Source: an uncultured Lachnospiraceae bacterium
GTDB lineage: Bacteria > Bacillota > Clostridia > Lachnospirales > Lachnospiraceae
Direction: 5' to 3'
Length of the DNA stretch: 64,000 nucleotides
Assembly: GCA_910579805.1 (NCBI GenBank)
Contig: CAJTWM010000012.1
Span: forward strand, 1-64,000
A program made the translations under genes and the position numbers. Below, piece after piece: positions 61,746 to 64,000 of this stretch. The first letter of the stretch is position 1, and the number at the start of each line of letters is the position of its first letter. The notes under the pieces were generated by a model. The model saw only the letters and a program-made list of their open reading frames with translations, was not told where the DNA came from and made no database searches.

Positions 61746-62201
61746 TTATGCTAACGGCTTGTCCCAAAATTCCATGATTTCTTTCATCCGGAGCAGTATT
61801 TCCAAAAAAATGCCTTCCTCTACTGCCACTCCCCATAAAACTCCTTTTGTCATTCCGCCCAGTACATATTTGGAAAGGATACCGCAGAGAGTCCCCATAT
61901 CCCTTATCCCCGCCTTCTTGATCATCTTTTTTTCGTCCTGTACGGTCCGTATCCCGTTTCGCGAATACACATACGGATAATTCCTGTCCATAAACTTGGA
62001 ATTTGACAATTCCTTGACAAAATTCAGCGTTGCGCCGTCATAGACCGGAAACCTGACGGAATGCTCTCCGATCCCCTCTCCGTTATAAATAGACAAGGCC
62101 TTTGCTCCTGCCCTTTGCTGCAGCCACGGAATATATTTTATATATTTTTCCACCTCTTCCCGATATTCGCTCCTCACCTGTTCTTTCAAATCTTTTTCCA
62201 T
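61746..62201 (-). CDS. Small protein of unknown function, upstream of TetR gene
   Basis: 151 residues from the ATG at 62201 with AGGAGG 6 nt upstream; the in-frame extension to 62309 has no ribosome site. Mainly helical with a charged start, a hydrophobic patch near 105-130 (GTLCGILSKYVLGGMTKGVLWGVAVEEG) that could be a membrane-associated or ligand-pocket helix, and a conserved-looking IRDMGTLCG. No family recognised. The gene leads 28 bp later into the TetR gene, so it is likely the first gene of the operon. Confidence 0.65.
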   Translation of the reverse strand: MEKDLKEQVRSEYREEVEKYIKYIPWLQQRAGAKALSIYNGEGIGEHSVRFPVYDGATLNFVKELSNSKFMDRNYPYVYSRNGIRTVQDEKKMIKKAGIRDMGTLCGILSKYVLGGMTKGVLWGVAVEEGIFLEILLRMKEIMEFWDKPLA

Positions 62202-62334
62202 TTTCTGCCTCCTGCCGTTAATGTCTGACGGACTTTCACGCCGGTCAGTTATGCGGCGGCACAGCCATGCCTGCCTATCCGTTTTGCGCATGGCCGGGCC
62301 GTTACCCAATTACTTATAGTTTAGCATATTCTCC

Positions 62335-62363
62335 TTGTTTTTCCAACATGAAATTAGTATAAT
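62335..62363 (+). promoter_or_regulatory. Sigma-A promoter of the large CNB-like gene
   Basis: TTGTTT (62335-62340), 17-bp spacer, TATAAT (62358-62363); about 55 bp before the ribosome site GGAGG (62417-62421) and ATG 62428. Divergent from the 61746-62201 operon. Confidence 0.75.
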
Positions 62364-62427
62364 AGAATTGTTAGCTTTATTACAGGAGATAACAAATTCG
62401 CAAACGAAACAGGAATGGAGGATTATT

Positions 62428-64000
62428 ATGACACCGCAATCAGTTTCCGAAGGCCAGACTCTTTGTCAGAGCGGCGAACCTTTAAACAATCTACAGCTTA
62501 TCGTAAACGGCACTGCCAAACTTTTCTTTCCCGGCGGCGAGATATTATTGGAAAAGGGAGATGTAGTCGGGCTTCTCGAGCTCGATGACGATACCCATTT
62601 CTTTACTTATAAAGCGACATCGGATATGACGCTCATGCCCTATCCGTATTCCCGCAAGGATTCCATAGAACCGCTTCTTTCTTCCAGTGAAGACCTTGCA
62701 AACCTGCTGGCTATTTCCATGTTCAAACAAGTGTGTTTCCTGCTGGATCATTATGAAATGTCAAAATATGCCTGCAGCAATCTATACCAGTCGTTATTAG
62801 ACAGCTACAACGTATACAGGGATCTATGTACGCGCTACGAAATCTCCCCAAAAGCGCTTCCCGATTTGGAGACCGCGGCTCCCCTTGTATTGGAAGATGA
62901 TATCGAAGACTGGGTAAGCGGCTATTATACGACCATCCGCAAGACGATCTCCGGCAGCGTACCGGCTTTTCTTACCAAAAATCCCCCCATTCTTTCCGGG
63001 ATGATGATCAAGGCGTGCAGGGACGTAAAAAATACCCTTTCCGTATGCCGTATCCTTGCAGACTACCAGTCGGATACCGCCGTACTTCTTTTGAACGAAA
63101 ACCATTTGGATTTCTTCGACCTGTATACGAGCCTTTTATTCCGTCTCGGTTCCAAAGCGCAGGACAGCACGGCCATCAGCGCCGCCATCAGCAAACTTTT
63201 GATCCAGCTTGAGACCGAAAATTCCGTAGACGGGGAACTGTTGAAAAAACGTGTGACCGAATACAAAGACAGATTGCAGGCGTTGGAAGAAAATGGTTTT
63301 GTGGAGGAAGACACGCCCGCGGCTACCGAACAGGAAGTGGCGTCCCTCGCCAACTCCCTCGATACGATTTTAAATTATTCCAAGTGCGAATTGGAAACGG
63401 CTTCTAACTTCAAGAGCCTGATTGCAGAATATAAGAAACTGATCGATAAAAACGGTTCCGACGATAACAGCCGCCGGCTCCGGGCAAAGATCACAAAATT
63501 ATTCTACGAGATCTACGAAAGCGCTTTTTTTGCCAGTCTGGAAGACCAAAAAGTACCCGATATCGTAATGATGTTCTTTTTATTCGGATATGTGGACGAA
63601 GAGCTTGCCGGTATGGATAACGCGGCATACCTGTATTCTCTGCTCCGTCAGATCCCCAGCGCACCTGAGAAGGGCGTTTATACCGTTTACGACTGGTTCC
63701 TTGCGATCTACAACGGCAAAAAAGAACCCAGCCGCAACGAATTTGATTCAGACTATACCGCTTACATCCACGAAATGCGCGTGACCGGTAAGATCACCGA
63801 GGCAAAGGAACGGGTTTTGGTACAGGACCGCAAAGGCAAGACGGCATTCGAGATCGAGAATATGTTCTCCCTTGTAAACCGTATGACTTTCGGACGTATT
63901 TCCACTTTCTGCCCTGTTTTCTCCGAGCATAACGTTTTGAAAGATATCAAAGCTTCGTTAGTAACCGCTGAGTTAACAAGCAGCTATTTCCAAAAGATCA
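62428..64000 (+). CDS. Large protein with a cyclic-nucleotide-binding-like N-terminus, partial
   Basis: Open from ATG 62428 (GGAGG 7 nt upstream) to the window edge, 524 codons with no stop, so the C-terminus is missing. Residues about 5-80 follow a CNB/Crp-like beta-roll (EGQTLCQSGEPLNNLQLIVNG, GGEILLEKGDVVGLLEL), but the phosphate-binding cassette is not obvious, so nucleotide binding is not established. The rest is predicted helical, with charged and amphipathic stretches and no membrane segment. A DNA-binding domain is not seen, so it is not a Crp-type regulator in this part. Family beyond the N-terminus not recognised. Confidence 0.7.
   Translation, partial: MTPQSVSEGQTLCQSGEPLNNLQLIVNGTAKLFFPGGEILLEKGDVVGLLELDDDTHFFTYKATSDMTLMPYPYSRKDSIEPLLSSSEDLANLLAISMFKQVCFLLDHYEMSKYACSNLYQSLLDSYNVYRDLCTRYEISPKALPDLETAAPLVLEDDIEDWVSGYYTTIRKTISGSVPAFLTKNPPILSGMMIKACRDVKNTLSVCRILADYQSDTAVLLLNENHLDFFDLYTSLLFRLGSKAQDSTAISAAISKLLIQLETENSVDGELLKKRVTEYKDRLQALEENGFVEEDTPAATEQEVASLANSLDTILNYSKCELETASNFKSLIAEYKKLIDKNGSDDNSRRLRAKITKLFYEIYESAFFASLEDQKVPDIVMMFFLFGYVDEELAGMDNAAYLYSLLRQIPSAPEKGVYTVYDWFLAIYNGKKEPSRNEFDSDYTAYIHEMRVTGKITEAKERVLVQDRKGKTAFEIENMFSLVNRMTFGRISTFCPVFSEHNVLKDIKASLVTAELTSSYFQKI

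Noticed and set aside
1..64000. CRISPR array, complete IS element, rRNA operon
   Set aside because: No regularly spaced repeats, no transposase reading frame and no rRNA-like sequence were found.

Overview
The window looks like chromosomal DNA of a spore-forming, obligately anaerobic Firmicute, most probably a Lachnospiraceae-type Clostridium. The evidence is a Gram-positive PolC-type DNA polymerase III, the forespore sigma factor SigG next to a YlmC/YmxH protein and NrdR, the pyrH-frr-uppS-cdsA-dxr-rseP...ispG-polC order, a DUF5688 protein, a long single-chain PurL, and AGGAGG-type ribosome binding sites throughout. No 16S/23S rRNA, CRISPR array or complete insertion sequence was seen.

Layout. 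1-900: GC-richer edge of what is probably an integrative element (SprT-like metallopeptidase plus an unknown small protein), then a frameshifted DUF6512 membrane gene. 1582-7218: polC and ispG, from a good sigma-A promoter at 7356-7384. 7461-9327: PP2C phosphatase and a membrane Ser/Thr kinase inserted between ispG and the rest of the isoprenoid/lipid cluster. 9703-18288: one long minus-strand run of a NodB deacetylase, an acidic bactofilin, pyrH, frr, uppS, cdsA, dxr, rseP and a HAD phosphatase. 18381-24035: a four-gene operon of small alarmone synthetase, metallophosphoesterase and a heterodimeric ABC exporter, ending in a terminator. 24286-25598: two tandem ComFB-like small proteins and an unknown coiled-coil protein on the plus strand. 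25767-31591: gdhA with a terminator in its leader, a small helical protein, a Gfo/Idh/MocA oxidoreductase, an SH3-repeat membrane protein, tRNA-Arg(CCG) and DUF5688.

31710-36596: efp, a fused aroK-aroQ, aroE, yqeG, nrdR, ylmC and divergent sigG. 36678-39865: a CotH kinase / DUF4956 / VTC-domain polyphosphate-polymerase operon. 40289-42925: a GNAT acetyltransferase with a foldable leader, a possible gene remnant and a chemoreceptor. 42963-50217: argS, queH, carB, carA. 50336-54927: moxR / DUF58 / transglutaminase operon. 55052-58840: purL, whose leader contains a roughly 190-bp element with terminal inverted repeats and 13-bp flanking direct repeats. 59123-62201: a probable operon with an unknown protein, a TetR regulator and two aspartoacylase-like paralogues, one of which has lost its zinc and catalytic residues. 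62428-end: the start of a large protein with a cyclic-nucleotide-binding-like N-terminus.

Housekeeping (DNA replication, isoprenoid and phospholipid synthesis, shikimate, pyrimidine and purine synthesis) dominates. The parts most worth a second look are the aspartoacylase active/inactive pair, the alarmone synthetase-exporter operon, the element in the purL leader, the VTC/DUF4956/CotH operon, the gdhA leader terminator and the tandem ComFB proteins. All functional calls are from reading the sequence by eye; no database search was run.
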